This document shows, piece by piece, positions 22,985 to 30,378 of a stretch of 40,726 nt of DNA. Made by a program: the position numbers and the translations under genes. The notes under the pieces are model-generated. The model ran no database searches and was not told the origin of the DNA. It saw nothing but the letters and a program-made list of their open reading frames with translations. The DNA is from Candidatus Kaiserbacteria bacterium (GTDB taxonomy: Bacteria > Patescibacteriota > Minisyncoccia > Phycocordibacterales > UBA2100). Positions within the stretch are counted from its first letter, which is position 1; each line of letters starts with the position of its first letter. The stretch lies in contig JAIOPS010000030.1 of NCBI GenBank assembly GCA_021413775.1, forward strand, positions 1 through 40,726, written 5' to 3'.

Positions 22985-24465
22985 TGGATATGCAACAGAG
23001 CACTCAACATATACAGGGCGGTCAGAGTCGTACGCCGCAATCGGGGGTCACGACGTTGATGGTCGTCGGGTTCATGGGGGTTTTTATGATGATTCTCGGC
23101 ATGCTGACGAGCTATGTGTTTGAGCAAGCGAAGTACGGTCGTGCACTGTACGGACGTGAGCAGGCGCTCCACATCGCCGAGTCCGGTCTCGAATACTACC
23201 GGTGGTTTCTCTCTCACAATCCGGGAAATCTCACCAATGGTACAGGACTCGCGGGCCCCTACACCTACACATTGAATGACCCGGAGGGCGGCGCACTCGG
23301 CACGGCATCGCTCACGGTGACCGGTGCGACCCAGTGCGGACAATTGCAGTGGATAGACATTACTTCCCGGGGCGTTTCGAATCTGAACCCATCGTATCCG
23401 AGAACGTTGTATGCGCGTTACATGCATCCGTCCGTCGCCACGTTCTCGTATTTGCTCAACAGCTCCGTGTGGGCAGGTGCCGACAGGAATATCACGGGCC
23501 CGTATTTTTCCAACGGCGGAATACGTATGGACGGGACGAACAATTCAAATGTGTCGAGCGCCGTTTCTACATGGTATTGCGATATCGATTACAACTGCGA
23601 CCCGACGCAATCTACTGCTCCCGGCGTCCTCGGTTCCGGTTCCGGTTCCGCGCTCTGGCAGTATCCGGTAGCCTCGGTGGATTTCGGCGCCATCAGTGCG
23701 AATTTCGCGAATCTCAAAACGTATGCAAGCAGCAACGGGGGACTATATTTCGCAAAAGCGTCCGGTTCTGTGAGCAGTCGCGGATACCATTTCATTTTTA
23801 ACTCGGACGGGACGGTGACCGTAAAGCGCGTCTCGGCGACGACGGCGGTGCCGAGCTACTCGGACCAGGACGGATGGGTGCTCAGCGAGTACAGCATCAT
23901 CAAGACGGAGACTTTGGTGGGCACGTACACCATTCCCGCATCATGCAGTCTCATTTTCGTGGAAGACCGCGCGTGGGTGGAAGGTACGGTCAAGGGCAAG
24001 GTTACCCTCGTTGCCGCGACGCCGTCGGACGCCTCAACGGCGCCGACAATTTATATTCCGAACAACATCACGTACGCGACCAATGACGGCACAACCGGAC
24101 TGACCCTCATGGCTGAAGACAGCGTGCTCATTCCGTTGAATTCGCCCGACACGATGACTATCCGAGGCATATTCGTCGCTCAAGGCGGACATTTCGGGAG
24201 AAATTTTTACATTTACGACCCCGATTACGGTTCGTACTCCGTCTCTTCTACCTGGTCGTCGTACGTCGTTCAGTCGCAACTGACGACGCAAGGCTCGGTC
24301 GTATCCAATCTGCGCACCGGTACGAGTTGGGATTGCGGGAGCGGTACATGCTCTGGATACCAGACGCGTGTGGATGCGTACGACCAGTTGCAGGCGACCA
24401 GTCCGCCGCCCTTTACTCCCGGCTCGACGACCGACTACAAATTTGTGCTCTGGAGAGAGGAGTAG
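22984..24465 (+). CDS. Large PilX-like pilus-associated exported protein
   Basis: A 493-residue protein. An N-terminal hydrophobic helix (about residues 22-45, VTTLMVVGFMGVFMMILGMLTSY) is preceded by a PQSG|V site that could be cut by the prepilin peptidase, although Glu5 is absent. HIAESGLEYYRWFL resembles the conserved helix of PilX/GspK-like proteins. The long ectodomain is Ser/Thr/Tyr/Gly-rich with predicted beta structure; NGGIRMDGTNNSNVSS and EDRAWVEGTVKGKVTLVAA recall the DUF4900-type right-handed repeats common beside pilins. It contains paired Cys (WYCDIDYNCD, WDCGSGTCSGY) that may form disulfides outside the cell. It is the last gene of the pilus operon; no major pilin, PilT or prepilin peptidase is in this window. 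Confidence 0.75.
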   Translation: MDMQQSTQHIQGGQSRTPQSGVTTLMVVGFMGVFMMILGMLTSYVFEQAKYGRALYGREQALHIAESGLEYYRWFLSHNPGNLTNGTGLAGPYTYTLNDPEGGALGTASLTVTGATQCGQLQWIDITSRGVSNLNPSYPRTLYARYMHPSVATFSYLLNSSVWAGADRNITGPYFSNGGIRMDGTNNSNVSSAVSTWYCDIDYNCDPTQSTAPGVLGSGSGSALWQYPVASVDFGAISANFANLKTYASSNGGLYFAKASGSVSSRGYHFIFNSDGTVTVKRVSATTAVPSYSDQDGWVLSEYSIIKTETLVGTYTIPASCSLIFVEDRAWVEGTVKGKVTLVAATPSDASTAPTIYIPNNITYATNDGTTGLTLMAEDSVLIPLNSPDTMTIRGIFVAQGGHFGRNFYIYDPDYGSYSVSSTWSSYVVQSQLTTQGSVVSNLRTGTSWDCGSGTCSGYQTRVDAYDQLQATSPPPFTPGSTTDYKFVLWREE

Positions 24466-24502
24466 CCGTACTCATGCGTGAGGTTGTGAAATATGCACAT
24501 GC

Positions 24503-24508
24503 TACAAT
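24503..24508 (+). promoter_or_regulatory. -10 box of the tpiA-pgk operon
   Basis: TACAAT ends 6 nt before the tpiA ATG (24515). No -35 consensus is evident at 17 nt. A leaderless mRNA is expected. Confidence 0.5.
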
Positions 24509-24514
24509 CCGTGC

Positions 24515-25267
24515 ATGAAATCTATTGTCGTGGCGAACTGGAAGATGCACCCTGCGACTTTTAAAGAGGCGAAACAGCTCTTTGAGGCGACGAAGAAAGC
24601 TGCGGAGAAGGCGAAAGGGGTATCGGTTATCGTTGCTCCGCCCGCCATTTATCTGCGGGAAATCGTCAAGCTGTACAAAGGCCGCCGCGTCGCGTTCGCC
24701 ATGCAGGACGGGAATGCCGAGGCGGTCGGCGCGTGTACCGGGGAAATCTCGATAGCACAGGGCAAGGATTCGAAAGCCGGCTACGTGATTATCGCGCATG
24801 CCGAACGGCGCTCGATGGGAGAGACGAATGACGGTGCACGCCGGAAAGTCAGCGCTGCACTGAACAGCAAAATGACGCCCGTTCTGTGCGTCGGCGAAGC
24901 AAGCCGGGACGGTACGGGAGAGCACTTCAATTTCATAAAAGAACAACTTCGTATCGGCCTGGCGGATGTGACGGCTCCGAAAGTCTCGCAGGTCATTATT
25001 GCCTACGAACCTGTGTGGGCAATCGGAGCAACGCGTCCGATGGAGGCGCATGACATGCATGAGATGGCGATATTTATCCGGAAATCTATCGTGGAAACGC
25101 ACGGGAAGGACGGAATGAATATGAAAATACTTTACGGCGGTTCTATCGATGAGACGAACGCCGCCGGCATGCTTCGTGACGGAGACATTGCGGGGTTCCT
25201 GGTCGGACGTGCATCGACGGAAGCGACAAAGTGCGCAGCGCTTATTCACTCACTTTCTGAAGCATGA
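24515..25267 (+). CDS. tpiA: Triosephosphate isomerase
   Basis: A 250-residue TIM-barrel enzyme that interconverts dihydroxyacetone phosphate and glyceraldehyde-3-phosphate. Seen residues are VVANWKMH (catalytic Lys, about residue 10), the His box YVIIAHAERRSMGE (about 90-103), the catalytic Glu in IIAYEPVWAIGA with an intact loop 6, and ILYGGSID for phosphate binding. The nearly invariant GHSERR box reads AHAERR, so the Gly and Ser beside the catalytic His are both Ala. The gene starts directly behind a TACAAT box. Its stop overlaps the pgk start (ATGA), indicating coupled translation of two lower-glycolysis enzymes. Confidence 0.95.
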   Translation: MKSIVVANWKMHPATFKEAKQLFEATKKAAEKAKGVSVIVAPPAIYLREIVKLYKGRRVAFAMQDGNAEAVGACTGEISIAQGKDSKAGYVIIAHAERRSMGETNDGARRKVSAALNSKMTPVLCVGEASRDGTGEHFNFIKEQLRIGLADVTAPKVSQVIIAYEPVWAIGATRPMEAHDMHEMAIFIRKSIVETHGKDGMNMKILYGGSIDETNAAGMLRDGDIAGFLVGRASTEATKCAALIHSLSEA

Positions 25268-26400
25268 GATGCATAGACGAACTTTCAGCGGCGGATTTGA
25301 AAGGAAAAAGAGTTCTGCTTCGTTCTGATTTTAATGTCCCGCTCAGTGCATCCGGCGAGGTCGGAGATATATTCAGGCTCACACAGGGATGGCAGAGCGT
25401 GAAGTACTTGTCGGAGCGCGGCGCAAAGGTAATCATCATTTCACATATCGGTCGCGACCCTGCGGAGTCGCTTAAGCCCGTCGCTGAGGCTTTGAAAAAA
25501 TTCGGAAGCGTATCGTTTGTGGCGGACATTTTCGGCGATGCAGCGGAAGGTGCCCGCGCGTCTATGCGCGATGGAGAAATATTGTTGCTGGAGAATCTGC
25601 GGAGCGATTCGCGCGAGACCGAGAACGACGCCGGCATGGGCAGAGAGCTCGCCGCTTTCGCGGACATGTATGTGGACGATGCGTTTGCGGCCGCTCACCG
25701 TGCGCACGCATCCATTGTCTCCGTCGCCGGCTTTTTACCTCATTATGCGGGACTTCTCATGCGCGATGAGATTACACAGCTCGACAAGGCCCGCGCACCG
25801 GAGCATCCCTCGTTTGCGATTTTGGGAGGAGCGAAGTTTGAAACAAAAGCCCCTCTTATTCAAGCGCTTCTCTCCACATACGATAACGTCTTCATCACAG
25901 GCGCGCTTGCAAACGACGTTTTTAAAGCGAAAGGCTATCCCGTCGGCCGGTCGCTCATTTCAAAGGAGCTGCCGTCGAAGGAAATTCTCGAGAACCCGCG
26001 TTTTCTCGCACCGATAGACGCGACTGTAGAAAACAGCGGGAAAGAAGTGAAAGTGAAAAAGCCGGATACGGTGGAGGATGACGACAAAATCGTCGACATC
26101 GGACCGGACTCGGTACAGGAAATCGCACCCGCCCTCTCGCAGGCAAAATTTATTTTATGGAACGGTCCCACCGGTTTGTATGAGGCAGGCTACGTTTCGT
26201 ACACACATGCTATTGCCGCTCTCATAGCACATGCCGTAGAGGACGGCGCACAGGCGGTCATCGGGGGAGGTGACACGATCGCCGCGATACTCGAGTCGGA
26301 TATTCCTCCGGAAAAACTCGGTTTCCTTTCGACCGGCGGAGGAGCGATGCTCGAGTATTTGCTGAAAGGAACACTCCCCGGAATCGATGCGTTGAAGTAA
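25264..26400 (+). CDS. pgk: Phosphoglycerate kinase
   Basis: A 378-residue kinase that makes ATP from 1,3-bisphosphoglycerate; it is slightly shorter than the usual ~395. Substrate-binding residues are in LLRSDFNVPLS (about 18-28), SHIGRDP (about 60-66), VDDAFAAAHRAHAS (about 138-151) and NLRSDSRETEND. The nucleotide side has GGAKFETKAPLI (about 191-202), FILWNGPTGLYE (about 296-307) and IGGGDTIAAI (about 338-347). The first-domain loop is trimmed (SHIGRDPAESLKPVAE instead of the longer SHLGRP-KG segment), which accounts for part of the shortness. The start overlaps the tpiA stop by 4 nt. No strong terminator follows; a convergent HIT gene begins 29 nt downstream. Confidence 0.95.
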   Translation: MRCIDELSAADLKGKRVLLRSDFNVPLSASGEVGDIFRLTQGWQSVKYLSERGAKVIIISHIGRDPAESLKPVAEALKKFGSVSFVADIFGDAAEGARASMRDGEILLLENLRSDSRETENDAGMGRELAAFADMYVDDAFAAAHRAHASIVSVAGFLPHYAGLLMRDEITQLDKARAPEHPSFAILGGAKFETKAPLIQALLSTYDNVFITGALANDVFKAKGYPVGRSLISKELPSKEILENPRFLAPIDATVENSGKEVKVKKPDTVEDDDKIVDIGPDSVQEIAPALSQAKFILWNGPTGLYEAGYVSYTHAIAALIAHAVEDGAQAVIGGGDTIAAILESDIPPEKLGFLSTGGGAMLEYLLKGTLPGIDALK

Positions 26401-26429
26401 AGCGCGCGACGCTTTTCTGTGCTCCTGCT

Positions 26430-26840
26430 TTACAGCAAGGCGCTTATTTTTTCTTTCAGGGATTCAGCTTCACCGTCTTTGTAATCTTTGTGCTTCCACA
26501 ACTGTAATCCGTCTCCTTTATAACGGGGGATGACGTGGATGTGCGGATGGTAAATAACCTGACCCGCATGCGAACGGTTATTCATCATGATATTGACGCC
26601 GTCCGCTCCGAGGGCCTTTTCAAGAGCGTGTGCAACTTTGCGCGCCGTCTCCGTTGTAGCGGCCCAGTCCTCAGGTGAAACGTCGAAGATGTTCTCTGCT
26701 GTCGACGATTTGGGGATGACGAGCGTATGGCCGGGGCTCACCGGATGAATATCAAGGAATGCCAGCGTGCCTTCGTCTTCATACACTTTGTACGAGGGGA
26801 GGTCGCCTGAGACGATTCTGCAAAAGACGCATCCGTTCAT
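26430..26840 (-). CDS. HIT-family (histidine triad) nucleotide hydrolase
   Basis: A 136-residue protein with the histidine triad YHPHIHVIPR (about residues 97-106). The N-terminal CVFCRIVSGDLPSYKVYEDE has a CxxC that could bind zinc with later His residues. The PVSPGHTLVIPKSS strand is standard. HIT proteins of this branch hydrolyse AMP-linked or dinucleoside polyphosphate substrates; the exact substrate is not determined here. The start follows TATACT (rc of 26847-26852) by 6 nt, giving a leaderless mRNA. It is divergent from recJ, with the two -10 boxes only about 20 nt apart, so the promoters overlap. Confidence 0.92.
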   Translation of the reverse strand: MNGCVFCRIVSGDLPSYKVYEDEGTLAFLDIHPVSPGHTLVIPKSSTAENIFDVSPEDWAATTETARKVAHALEKALGADGVNIMMNNRSHAGQVIYHPHIHVIPRYKGDGLQLWKHKDYKDGEAESLKEKISALL

Positions 26841-26874
26841 GAGAGGAGTATATCAAACAGCATGCGCGACAGTG

Positions 26875-26880
26875 TACAAT
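26875..26880 (+). promoter_or_regulatory. -10 box of recJ
   Basis: TACAAT ends 7 nt before the ATG at 26888. The divergent HIT -10 box lies at 26847-26852, so the two promoters share the same ~35 nt. Confidence 0.5.
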
Positions 26881-26887
26881 CGGCCTG

Positions 26888-28555
26888 ATGCCTCTCTCTG
26901 ACTTGGTGCAGTCACTTCTCGCGAAGCGCGGTGTCGTCGACCCCGATGCCGTTGCCGCGTTTCTGCAGCCGGATTACGCTTCGCTCCATTCGCCCTTTTT
27001 ACTGGAGGGTATTGAGGCGGCGGTAACGCGTACACTCGACGCCATAGCGGCGGGAGAGCGAATCGCGGTGTACGCGGATTTTGACTGCGACGGCATTCCG
27101 GGTGCATCGCTCCTCTCGGATGTCTTTGCAAAAATCCGGTACGAGAATGTGGAAGTGTACATTCCGCATCGTGACCGCGAAGGATACGGTGTTCACGAAA
27201 GCGCAATCACCGCGCTCGCAAAACGCGGCGTGAAACTCATCATTACCGTCGACGTTGGGACGACGGCGGTGGCAGCAGTGCGGTATGCGAAAGAACAGGA
27301 CGTGGATGTCATTGTCACGGACCATCACGAAATCATGTCCGAATTACCTGATGCCGTAGCCGTCCTCAATCCGAAACTCGGTTCGTATCCCTTCCGCGAT
27401 TTATGCGGTACGGGGGTGGCTTTCAAGTTCGCACAAGCGCTTCTCACACGAGGCCGCGAGCGCGGCATGCAGGAGTTTCTTTCCGTGTCCGAAGGGTGGG
27501 AGAAATGGCTGCTCGATCTCGTCGCTATTGCGACGGTCGCCGACATGGTTCCGCTTCTCGGAGAAAATCGGACGCTCGTGCATTGGGGGCTCTCGGTATT
27601 GCGCAAAACACCGCGCGTCGGTATTACCGCATTGTGTAATGAAATGCGCATACGAAAGTCCGAGATTACCGAAGACGAGATAGGCTTTTCAATCGCGCCG
27701 CGCATTAACGCCGCATCCAGAATGGATGAGCCGCAGCTCGCGCTTTCGCTTTTGACGACACGTGACAAAAATGAAGCTGAGACACTCGCGCGACAATTGG
27801 AGAAACTCAATGCGAGCCGCAAAGGAGTTGTCGCGGGTATCGTAAAGCAGGCAAAAAAACATATGAACGAACGTTTTCGCGACGACGAACGGGTCGTTGT
27901 ACTCGGAGACCCGGAATGGAAACCGGCGCTTTTGGGACTCGCCGCCAATTCCTTGCTCGGGACACGCAGCGGACTCGTGTGCCTGTGGGGAAGAGATGCA
28001 AACGGCAAGTTGAAGGGCTCGTGCCGTTCCGACGGTTCGCTCAGCATCGTGGATGTGTTTACGGGAGCTTCGGACTGTTTCGAAGAATTCGGCGGACACG
28101 CGGCATCCGGCGGGTTCACTCTTGTCTCCGAGCGAGTGCATACACTGCAGGAATCATTGAGTGCCGCCGCTGCCGCATCAGAACGCGCCCCCGAAAAAGA
28201 AAATGTCGCGCACGACGCGCTCATCACGCTGCGTGAAGTCTCGGGAAATCTTTTGAAAGATATTTCACGACTCGCTCCGTTCGGCGTCGGCAATAAAAAA
28301 CCGGTATTTTTGATTCGCAACGCGGTTGCCGTATCGGCGAAGGCATTCGGAAAGGAGAAAAATCACGTTGAGGTACATCTGACGTGCAGTGAGTCGGGAA
28401 TGCGCGCACGGGGTTTCGACTTTTTCCGCACCGTTTCGGACTTCACCATGGTGCCGGAAGCGGGCCGCGCGACATCGGTCTTGGCGACCATTGAGCGCGA
28501 TACATTCCGCGGCGGACTCGCACTCAGATTGGTGGATGTTCTCCCCGGCTCGTAA
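26888..28555 (+). CDS. recJ: Single-stranded-DNA-specific exonuclease RecJ
   Basis: A 555-residue DHH/DHHA1 nuclease that degrades single-stranded DNA 5' to 3' in recombination and repair. Metal motifs are YADFDCDGIPGASLL (motif I, about 61-75), ITVDVGTTAV (motif II, about 118-127, where most RecJ have VDNG or VDCG), VTDHHE (motif III, about 142-147) and TVADMVPLLGENR (motif IV, about 218-230). The DHHA1 domain ends with FGGHAASGGFTL (about 401-412). The C-terminal OB-like domain includes LAPFGVGNKKPVFLI. The start follows TACAAT by 7 nt. Downstream on the same strand are a membrane protein and RNase HI. Confidence 0.94.
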   Translation: MPLSDLVQSLLAKRGVVDPDAVAAFLQPDYASLHSPFLLEGIEAAVTRTLDAIAAGERIAVYADFDCDGIPGASLLSDVFAKIRYENVEVYIPHRDREGYGVHESAITALAKRGVKLIITVDVGTTAVAAVRYAKEQDVDVIVTDHHEIMSELPDAVAVLNPKLGSYPFRDLCGTGVAFKFAQALLTRGRERGMQEFLSVSEGWEKWLLDLVAIATVADMVPLLGENRTLVHWGLSVLRKTPRVGITALCNEMRIRKSEITEDEIGFSIAPRINAASRMDEPQLALSLLTTRDKNEAETLARQLEKLNASRKGVVAGIVKQAKKHMNERFRDDERVVVLGDPEWKPALLGLAANSLLGTRSGLVCLWGRDANGKLKGSCRSDGSLSIVDVFTGASDCFEEFGGHAASGGFTLVSERVHTLQESLSAAAAASERAPEKENVAHDALITLREVSGNLLKDISRLAPFGVGNKKPVFLIRNAVAVSAKAFGKEKNHVEVHLTCSESGMRARGFDFFRTVSDFTMVPEAGRATSVLATIERDTFRGGLALRLVDVLPGS

Positions 28556-28604
28556 TCCGAGCACGGCCTTTTTCACCGGCGGCTACTTATGGTAGCGTTC
28601 TGGT

Positions 28605-29321
28605 ATGCAAACATCATCTGTCGCGGGTTCTATCGGATTCGGCTGGGAGACCTTTAAGAAACGACCGTGGTTTTTCGTCGGGGCGATGTGTATTGTCATT
28701 GCCGCAAACATAGTCGTATCGGAAGTGACGAAAGCGTTGGGCACGCACGGAAGCGCCGCTTTTGCGGCCTCAGTTGTGAGAGTTGCGGGCAGTACACTCA
28801 TCGGCTTGGGAACGCTCGCTTTTTTCCTGAAAGCGCATGACAGCGTTGAGAGCGTCTCGGTGAATGACCTCTGGCATCCGAGACTGTTCTGGAAATATTT
28901 GGGAGCGACGATTCTTGCGGGCGTCGTTATCGCTCTCGCGATGATTCCGCTTCTTCTCTTTGCTCTCTTCTTCGGCATCGGTGCTTTCGTTTCACACGGC
29001 GCATCAGGCGTTATTCTTGGCATTGCAATCGCCATGGGCGTGGCATGTCTCGCGCTCGCGCTCTTTCTTTCATCCGTCCTGGTCTACACACCGTACACTG
29101 TCGTAGATAGGGAGTTAGGTCCGATCAGCGCGCTGAAAGAAAGTGCGCGCATATCGAAAGGTCACCGCCTTCTTATTGTCGCGATGCTTCTCAGTATTGT
29201 GCTCATGAATATCGCCGGCGCGATTCTTTTCTTCGTAGGAATTCTCGTGAGCGCGCCCGTCTCATCTCTTGCAATGGTTCACCTCTACCGCACGCTCACC
29301 GCTCCCGCAGTATCCGTCTAG
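28605..29321 (+). CDS. Polytopic membrane protein, unknown function
   Basis: A 238-residue protein with about six hydrophobic helices: about residues 25-45, 55-80, 100-125, 130-160, 190-215 and 215-230. It opens with SIGFGWETFKKRPWFFVG and ends with SAPVSSLAMVHLYRTL, a layout shared by a broad family of uncharacterised envelope proteins with a cytoplasmic amphipathic start and a final tyrosine-containing turn. No enzymatic residues stand out. A possible -10 (TATGGT, 28588-28593) lies 11 nt before the ATG, so the leader would be only a few nt. It sits between recJ and rnhA in the same direction. Confidence 0.65.
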   Translation: MQTSSVAGSIGFGWETFKKRPWFFVGAMCIVIAANIVVSEVTKALGTHGSAAFAASVVRVAGSTLIGLGTLAFFLKAHDSVESVSVNDLWHPRLFWKYLGATILAGVVIALAMIPLLLFALFFGIGAFVSHGASGVILGIAIAMGVACLALALFLSSVLVYTPYTVVDRELGPISALKESARISKGHRLLIVAMLLSIVLMNIAGAILFFVGILVSAPVSSLAMVHLYRTLTAPAVSV

Positions 29322-29397
29322 AGAGCGCCGGTGCTCATCTCCGCTGTACCGCTCAGTGAAACGGAGCTCTTTTGTATCGTGTATTATTACGCCACCT

Positions 29398-29805
29398 ATG
29401 AACAAGCTGATTATGTACACCGACGGGGGAGCGCGCGGCAACCCGGGCCCCGCAGCCGCCGGGGTCGTCATTATCGACGGCGCACAAAAAATTGAATTCA
29501 ATAAGTATCTCGGCGAGAAGCAGACGAACAATTGGGCGGAGTACGAAGCCGTGGTCCTCGCGCTCATTGAAGCGAAGAAGCACGGACTTGCCGGGCGTGA
29601 GTTGGAAGTACGTATGGATTCCAAACTTGTCGTAGAGCAAGTCTCCGGCAACTGGAAGATAAAAGAACCCGGGCTGAAGTCGCAGGCGGCAAAAGTAAAA
29701 ACACTTCTTGCGGATTTTCCTCAAAACAAATTTGTGTATGTGCCGCGTGCTGAGAATGCCGAAGCGGATGCGCTCGTAAATCAGGCACTCGACGAACAGC
29801 TGTAG
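29398..29805 (+). CDS. rnhA: Ribonuclease HI
   Basis: A 135-residue RNase H-fold enzyme that cuts RNA in RNA-DNA hybrids. The four catalytic acids are visible: Asp in MYTDGGARGNPGPA (about residue 9), Glu in NNWAEYEAV (about 48), Asp in VRMDSKLVVEQ (about 72) and Asp in NAEADALVNQALD (about 122). The C-terminal handle is reduced, as in compact archaeal and CPR-type RNase HI. The ATG at 29398 is chosen over an in-frame start about 130 nt upstream, because the conserved protein begins MNKLIMYTDGG and TATTAT ends 10 nt before it. A large hairpin lies downstream. Confidence 0.93.
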   Translation: MNKLIMYTDGGARGNPGPAAAGVVIIDGAQKIEFNKYLGEKQTNNWAEYEAVVLALIEAKKHGLAGRELEVRMDSKLVVEQVSGNWKIKEPGLKSQAAKVKTLLADFPQNKFVYVPRAENAEADALVNQALDEQL

Positions 29806-29841
29806 GCTGTTGCGTATCTCGAGAGGTGAGAGTACCGTTAT

Positions 29842-29890
29842 AGACGGAGTGTTCGTTACATAGCGTGCACACAGTACGGACACTCCGTCT
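29842..29890 (+). promoter_or_regulatory. Long hairpin in the leader of the 29925 gene
   Basis: A 15-bp stem, AGACGGAGTGTTCGT (29842-29856) / ACGGACACTCCGTCT (29876-29890), has one G-U pair and a 19-nt loop. It lies 34 nt before the next start codon and its AGGGAG site. No U-tract follows, so a leader structure is favoured over a terminator of rnhA. Confidence 0.5.
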
Positions 29891-29924
29891 CGTCTGATGC
29901 ATCACCATCGTTAGGGAGAATGCG

Positions 29925-30302
29925 ATGAAACATCTCGATTTGAGGACCCTGCAGGCCGCGGCCGTTCCGCTTCCGGCAAGCATGGGCAAGCGCGAACTTC
30001 TGACCGCGGTCGCTCAGGTTATCCGCTCCATCGGCCCGGCGACGTTCAAGAGTCTCGTCAACGTCGAAGGTTCACTCTCGGCGCTCCGTGCCACATCGGT
30101 CACCGGTACGCCGATTGAGCCGATTGCCGAAGCCCTCGCAGCGGGCGGCCGTGACCCCGGCACGACCGTTGGCACCGTGATGGACGCGATGAACTTCACG
30201 CAGTCCGACGTGAATTCGCTGGCCTGCTACTGCGCGAACGGCGACACCATGACGGCCGAACGCGCCGCTGCGAATCTGGACGCACTCGCCGCCAAGTGCT
30301 GA
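29925..30302 (+). CDS. Hypothetical 125-residue protein
   Basis: A soluble, Ala/Thr/Leu-rich protein, predicted mostly helical. It begins MKHLDLRTLQAAAVPLPASMGKRE and ends ANGDTMTAERAAANLDALAAKC, with three Cys, two of them in LACYCANG. No family is recognised. AGGGAG (29913-29918) lies 6 nt before the ATG, so this is one of the few genes with a proper leader and ribosome site. The leader holds a 15-bp hairpin, and a UUCG-loop terminator with eight T follows, so it forms a compact, self-contained transcription unit. That organisation suggests independent regulation. Confidence 0.65.
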   Translation: MKHLDLRTLQAAAVPLPASMGKRELLTAVAQVIRSIGPATFKSLVNVEGSLSALRATSVTGTPIEPIAEALAAGGRDPGTTVGTVMDAMNFTQSDVNSLACYCANGDTMTAERAAANLDALAAKC

Positions 30303-30328
30303 CTGCGAATTCAGCGTGCGCTGCGACC

Positions 30329-30363
30329 CGCCCCGGAGCTTCGGCTCCGGGGCGATTTTTTTT
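30329..30363 (+). terminator. Intrinsic terminator with UUCG loop
   Basis: CGCCCCGGAGC (30329-30339), TTCG loop, GCTCCGGGGCG (30344-30354), then A and eight T. It is the most canonical terminator in the window and ends the 29925 gene. Confidence 0.95.
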
Positions 30364-30378
30364 GATACGCTTACGGCA

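Noticed and set aside
29269..29397. N-terminal extension of RNase HI
   Set aside because: The extension overlaps the end of the upstream membrane protein gene and precedes the likely transcription start; the family start is at 29398.
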